A program made the translations under genes and the position numbers. A stretch of DNA of 64,000 nt from CAWARU01 sp963805795 (lineage in GTDB: Bacteria > Pseudomonadota > Gammaproteobacteria > UBA6186 > Azoamicaceae): assembly GCA_963805795.1 (NCBI GenBank), contig CAWDVG010000001.1, positions 1,364,001-1,428,000 on the forward strand, in the 5' to 3' direction. The notes beneath the pieces are model-generated. The model did not search any database, was not told the origin of the DNA, and was given only the letters and a program-made list of their open reading frames with translations. This document shows, piece after piece, positions 17,347 through 25,334 of this stretch. How positions within the stretch are numbered: position 1 is the stretch's first letter; each line of letters opens with the position of its first letter.

Positions 17347-18177
17347 ATGTCCAATATTTATATAGATGGAGTGAGTATAGAGATGTCTATCGTATTACCT
17401 ATTGTTCCCCAAAATATTGTTCAATTATTTAGCACTGCTGCTCAAATTTGGAGGGTCACTATTATTCCCACCTTCATATTCTATATAATTTTGTTTGCGT
17501 CAATTCATCTTTCAGATTATTTTAGATTTTTTTATCCTATTCAAGCTGGCCAGCCAGGATATATGTTGGCTCAATATACTAAACTCATTTTATTCATCAT
17601 AGGCATTTTCTTCTATACTTCATTCTATATTAGCATCATTTATCGAACCAATAACATAATAAAATCACATGATCTGGATTTCGGTCAAACCGCAACCTAT
17701 GGCTTTAAAAAATTTTTCCCCGTATTAGGTGTTTCATTATTATTCGGCTTATGTACACTTTTAGGAGTGCTTTTACTTATTATTCCTGGAATTATCTTTT
17801 TTATATATTTCTTTTTCTCACAATACTTTGTAGTATTTGGCAAAGGCATTATTGAATCCATGCAAGAAAGTTTCCGTTTAATCCGCAATCATTGGTGGAG
17901 AACTGCCTTTACTCTGGTTGCGATCTATATTCCCCTGATATTATTGTCATTAATTGCTATATATTTAATTACTTCTTTAATTATTTCAACGATGGGCATT
18001 CCGCCTGGGCAAACAGCCGAAGAGTTTATTAAAAACTTTCCCAAAGTATATAGCATTTTAGCCTATATTATAATGATCATTATTCTCATACCCATTAGTC
18101 ATTTTGTAACCTCCTATTTTCTGGCTTATTTTTATGATTTACATACTCGTAAGCAGGAGTTTGTCGTCGAAGTCTAA
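17347..18177 (+). CDS. Polytopic inner-membrane protein (YciC/UPF0259-like)
   Basis: A 276-residue protein with about six hydrophobic segments (for example FILYIILF-type near 40, LLFGLCTLLGVLLLIIPGII near 135-155, and TLVAIYIPLILLSLIAIYLI near 190-210). The block IIPGIIFFIYFFFSQYFVV followed by ESFRLIRNHWWRT is the signature arrangement of YciC/DUF4013/GPDPase_memb-type proteins: a proline hairpin, then an amphipathic helix and the next membrane span. Function is unknown for the family. A second protein of the same architecture lies at 44720. The ATG at 17347 is the longest start; an ATG at 17383 with GGAG 11 nt upstream is the alternative. Its end overlaps the convergent gene by 4 nt. Confidence 0.65.
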   Translation: MSNIYIDGVSIEMSIVLPIVPQNIVQLFSTAAQIWRVTIIPTFIFYIILFASIHLSDYFRFFYPIQAGQPGYMLAQYTKLILFIIGIFFYTSFYISIIYRTNNIIKSHDLDFGQTATYGFKKFFPVLGVSLLFGLCTLLGVLLLIIPGIIFFIYFFFSQYFVVFGKGIIESMQESFRLIRNHWWRTAFTLVAIYIPLILLSLIAIYLITSLIISTMGIPPGQTAEEFIKNFPKVYSILAYIIMIIILIPISHFVTSYFLAYFYDLHTRKQEFVVEV

Positions 18178-18710
18178 GCTGGGCTTTGACCTAAAGCCTC
18201 CTTTATCAAATGGGAACTAGAAAAGGTAGTAATATGATGGGTGACAACGACAAGCTCGGCGGCAATAGCTGCTGCTTGTTTTTGTTTATTGTTCAATTGC
18301 GGGTCACCTTCCGTCACTGCGATATAATTCGGTTTTAATTGCTGTATCAATAACAAATATTCTTCATATCCACTCATAAAAGGCAACAATATAATTTCAT
18401 CTACGGGACGTAAATGAGACAATATTTCTGCTCTTTGTAATTGTGTATGTATAGGTCGACGATTTTTATTTTGGAGAATTTTTTCATCAGGTTCCAAGGC
18501 GATTGTCAATAAATGTCCCAAACCTTTAGCGGCTTGTAGAAATTTAATGTGTCCAAAATGCAGGACGTCAAAACAACCACCTACTAAAACACGAGAAAGA
18601 ATATTTTCTCCACAGTGTTCTTTGGAATGATATGGCCAAATTTTTGCAGTCAAGATGTTCTCCAGAAACAATGAATAGGGATTAAATTTTTGTAGCAATA
18701 AACAATCCAT
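18174..18710 (-). CDS. Cytidylyltransferase-like nucleotidyltransferase
   Basis: A 178-residue protein of the HxGH nucleotidyltransferase superfamily, which joins a nucleoside monophosphate from CTP or ATP to a phosphorylated alcohol. The strand-loop VLVGGCFDVLHFGHIKFL is at residues 41-58 with HFGH at 51-54. The C-terminal TTFSSSHLIKEAL replaces the usual ISTT/STT motif. It is closest in style to the RfaE2/HldE adenylyltransferase domain and to CTP:phosphocholine cytidylyltransferases. The first 40 residues are not part of the core domain. The gene overlaps the methyltransferase gene upstream by 29 nt, so the two enzymes probably act in one pathway. Substrate unproven. Confidence 0.65.
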   Translation of the reverse strand: MDCLLLQKFNPYSLFLENILTAKIWPYHSKEHCGENILSRVLVGGCFDVLHFGHIKFLQAAKGLGHLLTIALEPDEKILQNKNRRPIHTQLQRAEILSHLRPVDEIILLPFMSGYEEYLLLIQQLKPNYIAVTEGDPQLNNKQKQAAAIAAELVVVTHHITTFSSSHLIKEALGQSPA

Positions 18711-19584
18711 AACGAATTTTTTGTGTCAAAAAAGCTTGGCTCATCAGGGGAAGATATCTCATAAATTGTAATCCTTTCCAGCCAGTCATTCTTAATAATT
18801 GAAAGGTATTATATTTTTTTAAATGATCAATAGCAATTTTCCAACTATTTTGTACTTGCAAAGACCAATCATACACTTCCACCTCTTTAAAATATTGAGT
18901 GAGGCAATTTCGGTAATATTCTTTGGTTGGCATGTAAGGTAAATCATAAGCTTTGCAAAGTTTTATATAATTTTTAGCTTCAATTCCCTTAAGATAGGGT
19001 TTATCTGCGCACCAGGTCGCGATCATCAGCTGCCCATTGGTTTTTAAAACCCTAAACGCTGTTTTGATAAACAATTCTTTATCATAAAACTGCTCGCAAC
19101 TTTCCAATGCCCAAACAATATCACATGAATTATCCGCAACTGTGTTTAAGGTATGCGCATCATCCAGCCTAATACTCACTTTAGAAATTTTCTTTTCGGA
19201 AATTCTTTTTTCAGCCAGTTTCTTTTGTTTTGAGCTTAATGTTATGCCAAGAACATTGACTGGGTAATGCTCTGCTAAATAGATAGCACTTCCACCTAAT
19301 CCACAACCGACATCTAAGATATGATCATCCGTTTTAATTTTAAGATTATCGCATATTTTTTGGATTAATTTTTCTTCAGGTTTTAACATGGAATAAGATG
19401 CTGATTTTAAAGCATCGACTTCTGTTTCATTATAATATCCATGATGAATATGCTGCCCCCAAATATTTTGCCAAGGTTCAGAAAGATTATCCCAAAAACG
19501 AGTAATTTTACCAACTAGCTTACTCGGGTTGTTTAATATAGGGACCTGCGTGCTGATTTCTTTACTAGATAAAAATTTAACCAT
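18682..19584 (-). CDS. SAM-dependent methyltransferase (phosphoethanolamine/tocopherol/sterol methyltransferase-like)
   Basis: A 300-residue class I methyltransferase. Motif I HILDVGCGLGGSAIYLAE lies at about residues 88-105, with VLGITLSSKQKKLAEKR following and a post-motif DIVWALESCEQFYDK. The N-terminal IWGQHIHHGYY and the LESCEQ block resemble gamma-tocopherol, sterol and phosphoethanolamine N-methyltransferases. The overlap with a cytidylyltransferase-like gene suggests a route that methylates and then nucleotidylates a small head group, for example towards phosphocholine; this is inference. It lies downstream of rpoS on the same strand after a 104-nt gap. Confidence 0.7.
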   Translation of the reverse strand: MVKFLSSKEISTQVPILNNPSKLVGKITRFWDNLSEPWQNIWGQHIHHGYYNETEVDALKSASYSMLKPEEKLIQKICDNLKIKTDDHILDVGCGLGGSAIYLAEHYPVNVLGITLSSKQKKLAEKRISEKKISKVSIRLDDAHTLNTVADNSCDIVWALESCEQFYDKELFIKTAFRVLKTNGQLMIATWCADKPYLKGIEAKNYIKLCKAYDLPYMPTKEYYRNCLTQYFKEVEVYDWSLQVQNSWKIAIDHLKKYNTFQLLRMTGWKGLQFMRYLPLMSQAFLTQKIRYGLFIATKI

Positions 19585-19688
19585 ATATTGAAGGTAATAT
19601 ATCTAAAATCTCCCTCTCTGTAAATGCTTTTAAAACAAATAACGGACTCTCTACTAATAAGATATGACAAGTTTTTGCAGTTCATTGA

Positions 19689-20558
19689 TCAAAATCGTTG
19701 CTTGGATTGTTCCAAAAAACGTCTTAGCCGTTTTAAGGCTTCCGATTGTATTTGACGCACTCGTTCTCGCGTAATACCCATTTCTTCACCGACTTCTTCT
19801 AAAGTAGTTATCTCGTGGCCTAAAATCCCAAAACGACGAACAACTACTTCACGGTATTTCATAGGCAATTTTGATAGCCAATGCGTAATATCTTTTTTTA
19901 ATTTTTCTGATTCAAAAATTTTAGAAGGATCTTTGGCCTCTTCGTCTGCTATAGATTCTATTAAAGCATGTTGTTCGGTATTACCACCTGAAGGAGCATC
20001 AATTGAGGTGGGCTCTTCCATCATTAAAAAAACCTGATCAATAGATTCCACTGAAAGACCCAAAGCTTCGGCAATTTCTTCCACGCAGGGGTAATGACCA
20101 TTTTTTCTTGAAAGCTCTCGAACCACTTTATAGAAGGCATTCAGTTCTTTTAGTTTGTGAATAGGTAAGCGAATGGTACGAGCCTGATTCATAATTGCAC
20201 GTTCAATATTTTGACGGATCCACCAAGTTGCATAGGTTGAAAAGCGAAAGCCACGCTCTGGATCAAATTTTTCAACAGCATGAATTAAGCCTAAATTTCC
20301 TTCTTCGATGAGATCTGCTAAAGCCAGTCCGCGGTGTAAATAACGACGTGCAATTTTTACCACTAAGCGTAAATTACCTTCAATCATTTTTTGACGAGCC
20401 CTTATATCTCCAATTTTACTTTTTCGCGCCCAAACTATTTCTTCCTCTGGGTTCAATAAGGGATGAAAGCCTATTTCATTTAAATAGAGCTGTGTAATAT
20501 CTTTATTTTTAGCATCAGAGTATAATTCTATATCACCTTTATCGTTATTCACACTCAC
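19689..20558 (-). CDS. rpoS: RNA polymerase sigma factor RpoS
   Basis: A 289-residue group 2 sigma factor, short by comparison with E. coli RpoS (330). Region 1.2 reads DITQLYLNEIGFHPLLNPEE. Region 2 includes NLRLVVKIARRYLHRGL and FSTYATWWIRQNIERAI (-10 recognition and melting). Region 3 follows with LPIHKLKELN, and region 4.2 with EEVGEEMGITRERVRQIQSE (-35 binding). Its place directly after nlpD on the same strand is the standard gammaproteobacterial arrangement and separates it from RpoD. In Legionella RpoS controls the switch to the transmissive phase; the same role here is inference. In E. coli the main rpoS promoter is inside nlpD. Confidence 0.95.
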   Translation of the reverse strand: MSVNNDKGDIELYSDAKNKDITQLYLNEIGFHPLLNPEEEIVWARKSKIGDIRARQKMIEGNLRLVVKIARRYLHRGLALADLIEEGNLGLIHAVEKFDPERGFRFSTYATWWIRQNIERAIMNQARTIRLPIHKLKELNAFYKVVRELSRKNGHYPCVEEIAEALGLSVESIDQVFLMMEEPTSIDAPSGGNTEQHALIESIADEEAKDPSKIFESEKLKKDITHWLSKLPMKYREVVVRRFGILGHEITTLEEVGEEMGITRERVRQIQSEALKRLRRFLEQSKQRF

Positions 20559-20648
20559 TCCAAAATCATTCTAAGTTCACTAACCTCAAAACAATCAATT
20601 TTGTTTTAAACATGTAATATTTACAGGGTCATGATTAATATTGAGCAA

Positions 20649-21590
20649 TTAGACTTTGGGCAGAAATTTTAAGGGGTTTACCGGTTTTCCTTTAAAGCGA
20701 ATTTCAAAGTGTACCTTCACTTGTTCGGCATCTGTTTGTCCCATAAGTGCAATTTCTTGCCCTAGTTGGACCTGCTCTCCTTCTTTGACCCTTAATTCCC
20801 GATTATGTGCGTAGGCGCTTAAAAAATCTTCGTTATGCTTAATAATAATAAGGTTTCCATAGCCTTTGAGACCATTCCCACTATAAACAACTATACCCGC
20901 CGCAGCTGCCTTAATGGGTTTTCCTAAAGTTCCTGCAATATCTATTCCCTTACCTTTCCCGTTATTCTGAAAAGTCCGCAATATCTGCCCTTGTACCGGC
21001 CAGCGCCAACGAATCGTAGTGGGGATATTCACAATTGTTTGTGTTGGTTGTGGTTTTTTTCCTTTATTACCTATATTTCCTTTATTACCCATATTTTCTG
21101 TATTTCCTGTATGGGATACTATAGGCATAATTATTTTTCGTTTATCATTATTTTTGTGACTCATTACTTTAGAATTCGTTTGGACCTTAGTTGCAGAATT
21201 TGTTTGAGCTTGAGTGCCAGAAAATGTTGAAAATACTATTTTTTGACCCGGAACTATTTTATAGGGAGGGTGGATCCCATTTATGATGGCAAGACTCTGT
21301 GGATCTTGTCCACGTTTTTTAGCAATAGAAAATAAAGTTTCGCCATTTTGAACAACATATTCTGCTTTAGTATTGATAGAAGTTTGTGCCTGCTTGGATC
21401 GAGGAGTCTGGCCACTCTGCTTACTGAGATTAACAACAGGCGCGCGATGAGCAGGATCAGAAACGCCACATGCCATTAAAGATAAAAAAGATAAACATAA
21501 TACAAAAGCCAATAAGCACAACAAAAATAAATTCATTGCCGCTTTACTTGCCATTTTATTGGTTGCTTTTTCTATTAAGAGTGTTTGCAT
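20649..21590 (-). CDS. nlpD: NlpD-like lipoprotein, LysM plus M23 peptidase domain
   Basis: A 313-residue envelope lipoprotein. A hydrophobic leader ends in a lipobox LSLMAC (Cys near residue 42). A LysM domain follows at about 77-121 (EYVVQNGETLFSIAKKRGQD to IVPGQKIVF), then a C-terminal M23 (LytM) domain with GIDIAGTLGKPIKAAAAG, YGNLIIIKHN and VHFEIRFKGKPVNPLKFL. The metal site is incomplete (the first His of the catalytic set is missing), as in E. coli NlpD, which activates the amidase AmiC instead of cutting peptidoglycan. Between the domains is a low-complexity tract (NMGNKGNIGNKGKK, near 21050-21100) coded by a 15-nt repeat. The start may be 36 nt downstream at MASKAAMN. Confidence 0.9.
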   Translation of the reverse strand: MQTLLIEKATNKMASKAAMNLFLLCLLAFVLCLSFLSLMACGVSDPAHRAPVVNLSKQSGQTPRSKQAQTSINTKAEYVVQNGETLFSIAKKRGQDPQSLAIINGIHPPYKIVPGQKIVFSTFSGTQAQTNSATKVQTNSKVMSHKNNDKRKIIMPIVSHTGNTENMGNKGNIGNKGKKPQPTQTIVNIPTTIRWRWPVQGQILRTFQNNGKGKGIDIAGTLGKPIKAAAAGIVVYSGNGLKGYGNLIIIKHNEDFLSAYAHNRELRVKEGEQVQLGQEIALMGQTDAEQVKVHFEIRFKGKPVNPLKFLPKV

Positions 21591-21625
21591 ATCTATGTCA
21601 TTTATCTGATCAATAATATAGTTTG

Positions 21626-22162
21626 TTAGGCCATTCGCCCTAATTTACGGCGCAAAAAGGGTTCCATTTTGGGGCCTCCCCAAGCTATAACCCCAGCAAT
21701 AATAAAAAAACGTAGCGCTCTACCCAGCGTAGATGCCAATAAAAACCAGCCTAAATTAAGCTGCATAACACCTGCGCCAATAGTGAAAATTTTATAAGGG
21801 ATGAAAGGAGAAAAACAACCAACAAAAATTGCCCAATAACCCCATTGATTAAATGAAAGCAGAGCTGCCTGATAACTAGACATATATCCCATAAATTCCA
21901 AAAAGGGATGGACAATCGTTTTAAAAGCAAAAAAACCTAATAAATAACCGGATATACCTCCCAAAACGGAACCACAGAGAGTCATTAAAGCAAAAATGAA
22001 AGCCCTATTTGGCTTAGCAAAAGACATGGGAATGAGCATAAAATTTGGCGAAATGGGAAACAAAGAGGCATCAATAAAACTTAAAAAGCCAAGATAATAG
22101 ATTGCATTTGGATGCCTAGACCAGCGCATCACTGTTTCATATAGTTTTTCTAATTTACCCAT
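21626..22162 (-). CDS. yqaA: YqaA family membrane protein (SNARE-associated/VTT, DedA relative)
   Basis: A 178-residue inner-membrane protein with four or five hydrophobic helices. The VTT-type features are SFIDASLFPISPNFMLIPMS, a re-entrant loop with prolines, and GSVLGGISGYLLGFF followed later by FSPFIPYKIFTIGAG. DedA-type proteins are linked to undecaprenyl-phosphate recycling and lipid translocation. The gene lies just upstream of nlpD and rpoS on the same strand, the same order as in Legionella-type clusters but without surE and pcm. The start at 22162 has GGGGA about 9 nt upstream; an in-frame ATG at 22177 is the alternative. Confidence 0.85.
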   Translation of the reverse strand: MGKLEKLYETVMRWSRHPNAIYYLGFLSFIDASLFPISPNFMLIPMSFAKPNRAFIFALMTLCGSVLGGISGYLLGFFAFKTIVHPFLEFMGYMSSYQAALLSFNQWGYWAIFVGCFSPFIPYKIFTIGAGVMQLNLGWFLLASTLGRALRFFIIAGVIAWGGPKMEPFLRRKLGRMA

Positions 22163-22482
22163 TTTGTATATCCCCATGCTTCACTTTCATAGCGTTCACA
22201 GCGTTTTACAAAGCCAATACACTGGATTTTACACGTTTTCCTTGAAGCATTCTACCTGCAAAAACTTAAGTTATCTAACTCCATCTTTCAACTCATCAGA
22301 TTTAATTTTCTTTTTAAATTCTTGGATGTCAAACTCCTAATATTGAATGGAAAGCAAGCTAAGACGCCGCAGACCTATTATTAATAATAAGCCAGAACAC
22401 ATAACGATTATAGCCAACATAAAATGTTTCAACTGCAACTATTCTAAAAATCTCCTCTCTAAAATAGAAATGATGGGAATTT
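22163..22482. other. Divergent intergenic region, nothing recognised
   Basis: A 320-base AT-rich spacer between yqaA (minus) and the 22483 gene (plus). It should contain promoters in both directions. No convincing dyad, RNA gene or coding remnant was seen. TATTATTAATAATA near 22376-22389 is a short AT palindrome. Confidence 0.3.
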
Positions 22483-23199
22483 ATGATGAGCTTATCCACA
22501 CAACATTTAAGAGACGATATTAAAACCAACATCGACAAATTGGTTGATAGTACTTTGCAAGAAAAAACCGTCTTGGAAGAGTTATGGCCCGAGATTCAAC
22601 ATGCTGCCCAACGACTCGAAAAAAATATTCAAGAGAAAATTTGTTTATTAGAGTCTGACTTTAACGATCTCACCCTTACTGGCGATTACCTTCGAACAGT
22701 TAGAGAAGGATTCGATGATATTGAACGCTTAATGAGACACAGCCAAACCTTTATTGATGTTGTAAAATGCAAAGATAAAATTACGCTTATCGAACACATC
22801 CAACATCATTATCGTAATATACTTATCCCTTTATTAAACATTATGTCAAAACTCGAAAATGATTATATTTCTGCAACTCATCAAGCCATCTCAAAAAAAC
22901 AGGCTCTATTAAATGAATTACAAACTACCCTCAAAAAATTAAAATCAGAAGAAAAGTCCTATCAAAACAGTTATTTGATCTATAACAAAAAGCAAAAAAT
23001 AGGCGAATTGCAAAAAAAAATAAAGTATCTAGATTTGAAGAGGAAAGTATTGCAGCTAACCCTGCATCATGACAGATTAAACTTATATTACTTTAACCAT
23101 GATCATCCAAAAGAAATGCGAGAAATAAAACAAAAAGCCGACAGTTTAAGATTTGAACTCAATCAATATAAGGAGGTGAGCGATTATGATGCCCTCTGA
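22483..23199 (+). CDS. Hypothetical coiled-coil protein
   Basis: A 238-residue, almost entirely helical protein rich in Lys/Glu/Gln/Leu. Coiled-coil segments are likely near residues 15-60 and 130-230 (ALLNELQTTLKKLKSEEKSY and QKIGELQKKIKYLDLKRKVL). No signal peptide, membrane helix or enzyme motif is visible. ATG at 22483 or 22486 (tandem Met). The final 14 nt overlap the next gene, whose Shine-Dalgarno lies within this coding region, so the two form a translationally coupled pair. Family unknown; a structural or effector-like role is possible. Confidence 0.6.
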   Translation: MMSLSTQHLRDDIKTNIDKLVDSTLQEKTVLEELWPEIQHAAQRLEKNIQEKICLLESDFNDLTLTGDYLRTVREGFDDIERLMRHSQTFIDVVKCKDKITLIEHIQHHYRNILIPLLNIMSKLENDYISATHQAISKKQALLNELQTTLKKLKSEEKSYQNSYLIYNKKQKIGELQKKIKYLDLKRKVLQLTLHHDRLNLYYFNHDHPKEMREIKQKADSLRFELNQYKEVSDYDAL

Positions 23200-23470
23200 T
23201 CCTAAAAATCCAAATTTGGAAGATTTAGAAGAGTTGATCAATAATTATAGGATAGCTATGTTTGACTATGATAATTTAGTAAAAGCAGATATTAATAGGA
23301 CGAAATCACGTCCCAAAAAAGAAGAGGCACATCCACCCATAACCCCATTACTTGACCATAATATTCGAAGTGATCAAAATATATTAAAACCATTGGAAAC
23401 ACCTTCCGAAGGACCCACTACACCCATATCTCCAAAACCACCCCCAACCTCTCATATCCCTAAGCGATGA
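23186..23470 (+). CDS. Small hypothetical protein with a Pro-rich tail
   Basis: A 94-residue acidic protein. The helical front contains DPKNPNLEDLEELINNYRIA; the last 35 residues are Pro/Thr/Ser-rich (TPSEGPTTPISPKPPPTSH) and probably disordered. An excellent Shine-Dalgarno AAGGAGGTGAG at 23170-23180 sits inside the preceding gene. The frame overlaps the end of the convergent vapC by 11 nt. It is coupled to the coiled-coil gene upstream; function unknown. Confidence 0.55.
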   Translation: MMPSDPKNPNLEDLEELINNYRIAMFDYDNLVKADINRTKSRPKKEEAHPPITPLLDHNIRSDQNILKPLETPSEGPTTPISPKPPPTSHIPKR

Positions 23471-23894
23471 GATTAACCAATTTGAGCTTAGGTGCAACTT
23501 TTTTAATTTGCAGATAATCTCTATCATTGTGTAATAAAATTAAATCATGTTCAATGGCAACTTGAGCAATAATACAATCAATTGAATTTCGAATGGTAAC
23601 ACCTTGTCGCCTACCCTCCCAATAAATCTTTGCCGCAGCCTGGTAACTTAAAATAGGATCTTTAAGATTAAAAAAAATCTGCGTTCCTAGGTAACTTATT
23701 AATTGCTGCATATCTTTTTCTGATGCTGCACCTTGTAAAATTTCTTGATAAATAATACCAGTCATACAAAAGGGACGATTTTGATTCAAAAGTTCTATAA
23801 AGTATTCTAGTGCCGGATTTTTTTTAAGTGCAGTTTTTGAATTATGATGACTGCGTAAATACTCTATCCAAATGGAAGTATCCACCAAAAACAC
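23460..23894 (-). CDS. vapC: PIN-domain ribonuclease toxin VapC
   Basis: A 144-residue PIN-domain protein. The conserved acidic residues are visible: Asp in FLVDTSIWIEYL (residue 5), Glu in IYQEILQG, and Asp in IRNSIDCIIAQVA and LHNDRDY. VapC toxins cleave RNA, often initiator tRNA, and are neutralised by VapB. The start is GTG, formed within the stop of vapB (TAGTG, 1-nt overlap), which indicates translational coupling. All catalytic acids are present, so the toxin is predicted active. Confidence 0.9.
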   Translation of the reverse strand: MFLVDTSIWIEYLRSHHNSKTALKKNPALEYFIELLNQNRPFCMTGIIYQEILQGAASEKDMQQLISYLGTQIFFNLKDPILSYQAAAKIYWEGRRQGVTIRNSIDCIIAQVAIEHDLILLHNDRDYLQIKKVAPKLKLVNLIA

Positions 23895-24142
23895 TATTCG
23901 TCCCCTTTTTTGCTTTTTTCATTTTTATCTTTAGATGTGTCATAATGACTTTGACGCAAGAATTTGTAATCATAATTTTCATTAAGGTTGATTTTGCCTA
24001 ACAATTCCCTTACATCTTTTCGCTTATGATTATTAATAAATTCACGTAATGCCAAGTCAACTAATTCACGCTTAGTTGAAACATCTGTGTATTTAAACGC
24101 TTCTTTCACTAATTTTTCATCCAATAGAATATTAGTACGCAT
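23894..24142 (-). CDS. vapB: Antitoxin VapB (ribbon-helix-helix type)
   Basis: An 82-residue antitoxin. The N-terminal RTNILLDEKLVKEAFKYT with ELVDLALREFI is the strand-helix-helix DNA-binding fold of MetJ/Arc-like VapB (VapB type II) antitoxins. The Lys/Asp/Glu-rich tail (DTSKDKNEKSKKGDE) is the disordered part that binds VapC. A palindromic operator lies 15 nt upstream of the start, consistent with autoregulation by the VapBC complex. Confidence 0.9.
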   Translation of the reverse strand: MRTNILLDEKLVKEAFKYTDVSTKRELVDLALREFINNHKRKDVRELLGKINLNENYDYKFLRQSHYDTSKDKNEKSKKGDE

Positions 24143-24156
24143 CTTTCATACACCTC

Positions 24157-24182
24157 CTAATGTGTATTATAATACACATTAG
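24157..24182. promoter_or_regulatory. vapBC operator-promoter, perfect 26-bp palindrome
   Basis: The 26 bases are an exact palindrome (half-site CTAATGTGTATTA). Read on the minus strand it contains the -10 box TATAAT in its centre, with TGGCAA 17 nt upstream as a weak -35 box. A ribosome site AGGAGGTG starts at the inner edge. A VapB ribbon-helix-helix dimer bound here would block RNA polymerase. Confidence 0.85.
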
Positions 24183-24422
24183 GGTGCATTGCCAGAGCAT
24201 TTTTATCTATTTTAATAAAAAATAAGAACTTTGCTATACGTTTATTTACTATACGTTTAATTGCCGATGTAATAGCCGATGGTTTATCCATTCTGATATC
24301 ACATCTGTTATCAATCTTGCTGATTTTAGTAATACTATGTTATGGTTCATTTCAAACAGGCATGATAAATTATTGTGCATATTATTATTTAGATAGATTA
24401 ATAAACTTACTTGGAGAATATC
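24183..24422. other. Intergenic spacer with short direct repeats
   Basis: CTATACGTTTA occurs twice 16 nt apart near 24234-24260, followed by two copies of GCCGATG 12 nt apart. These could be binding sites or remnants. Nothing coding was seen. Confidence 0.3.
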
Positions 24423-24854
24423 ATGGAAGCAAACTACAATACAGTAAGTAACTTACTACTCAACAATACTTCTGAAAAAGAAAAAACAGAAAAAGATTCT
24501 ATTTACACTCTTCCTCCTGAAGGTTGGATATACGTATCTGGAGACATAAAAAAATTAAGCGACCCAACTAGCACAGAGGTGGTTATTTATAAAAGAAAAG
24601 TGCCCGCGAATACAAAAACAACGGGGGCTGCCACAGTCGCTACTAGCCCTGCAGCCGCAGCTAGTGCTACAGCCCCTAGTGCTACAGCCGCCAATCCCAA
24701 TACAAAACAAAATGCTGACCATAAAACAAGTGCAGATGTAAAGTCATCCACTGAACAGCAAAAGAAAAATCGGGGATCAAGGCGCTGGCCTCTACAAGAC
24801 TGCAGCACTGCCATTTTAAACACACCGAAGATGTCCATATGGTTCGCGCCATGA
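24423..24854 (+). CDS. Small hypothetical protein with Ala/Thr low-complexity middle
   Basis: A 143-residue protein. The start at 24423 has GGAG 6 nt upstream; a TTG at 24411 is not used. The first 60 residues are ordered-looking (YTLPPEGWIYVSGDIKKL). A tract of Ala/Thr/Ser repeats follows (PAAAASATAPSATAANP), much like the low-complexity parts of the 13386 protein. The last 30 residues (RGSRRWPLQDCSTAI to SIWFAP) come from a more GC-rich segment and the stop codon lies in the loop of a hairpin, so the C-terminus may derive from an inserted element. Family unknown. Confidence 0.5.
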   Translation: MEANYNTVSNLLLNNTSEKEKTEKDSIYTLPPEGWIYVSGDIKKLSDPTSTEVVIYKRKVPANTKTTGAATVATSPAAAASATAPSATAANPNTKQNADHKTSADVKSSTEQQKKNRGSRRWPLQDCSTAILNTPKMSIWFAP

Positions 24855-24867
24855 ATGGCGCGAACCA
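24840..24867. repeat. Perfect hairpin containing the stop codon of the preceding gene
   Basis: An 11-bp stem, TGGTTCGCGCC with GGCGCGAACCA, has a 6-nt loop ATGAAT that contains the TGA stop. No T tract follows on the plus strand. It may act as a transcript-end stabiliser or be part of a small inserted repeat. Confidence 0.6.
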
Positions 24868-24960
24868 CATTGCCAAAATATGATCGTACTTGGATAATGC
24901 GTGAACGGTTTCGTTCTTGGAGAATGCCTGTACAATCGTTACTAAAATTAAGTATGCTAT

Positions 24961-25242
24961 TTATTTCGAGGGATCCACAACCACATAGAACGTCTCCCCC
25001 TCTTTAATCATCCCTAATTCTGATCGAGCGCGTTCTTCAAAGGCATTGGGGTTGACTTTTAAAGCCTGAACTTCTGCATCTAAGCGTTGGTTTCTGTCTG
25101 ACAATAGTTCGATTTCTTTGTTTTGTGAATGAATTAAAAGTTTTAGACGATAAACATCTTGCACCGAGCCTTCGCCTTTCCAAAGACGGAACTGTAAAAA
25201 CCCTATTAGGATTAATAAAATAATGAATATGGTTTTATACAT
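24961..25242 (-). CDS. ftsB: Cell division protein FtsB
   Basis: A 93-residue bitopic protein: membrane helix at residues 4-20 (TIFIILLILIGFLQFRLW), then a coiled coil (LKLLIHSQNKEIELLSDRNQ) and the conserved end FEERARSELGMIKEGETFY. FtsB forms a complex with FtsL and FtsQ in the divisome and helps activate septal peptidoglycan synthesis. Its position just downstream of eno is standard in gammaproteobacteria. Confidence 0.93.
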   Translation of the reverse strand: MYKTIFIILLILIGFLQFRLWKGEGSVQDVYRLKLLIHSQNKEIELLSDRNQRLDAEVQALKVNPNAFEERARSELGMIKEGETFYVVVDPSK

Positions 25243-25334
25243 AAACTTCTTAACACTTTGTAACTGTTCAGATACTAAAACTTCTCTATACCTATTTACA
25301 ATCTATTCACACAGAGTATTAATATATTAATACT

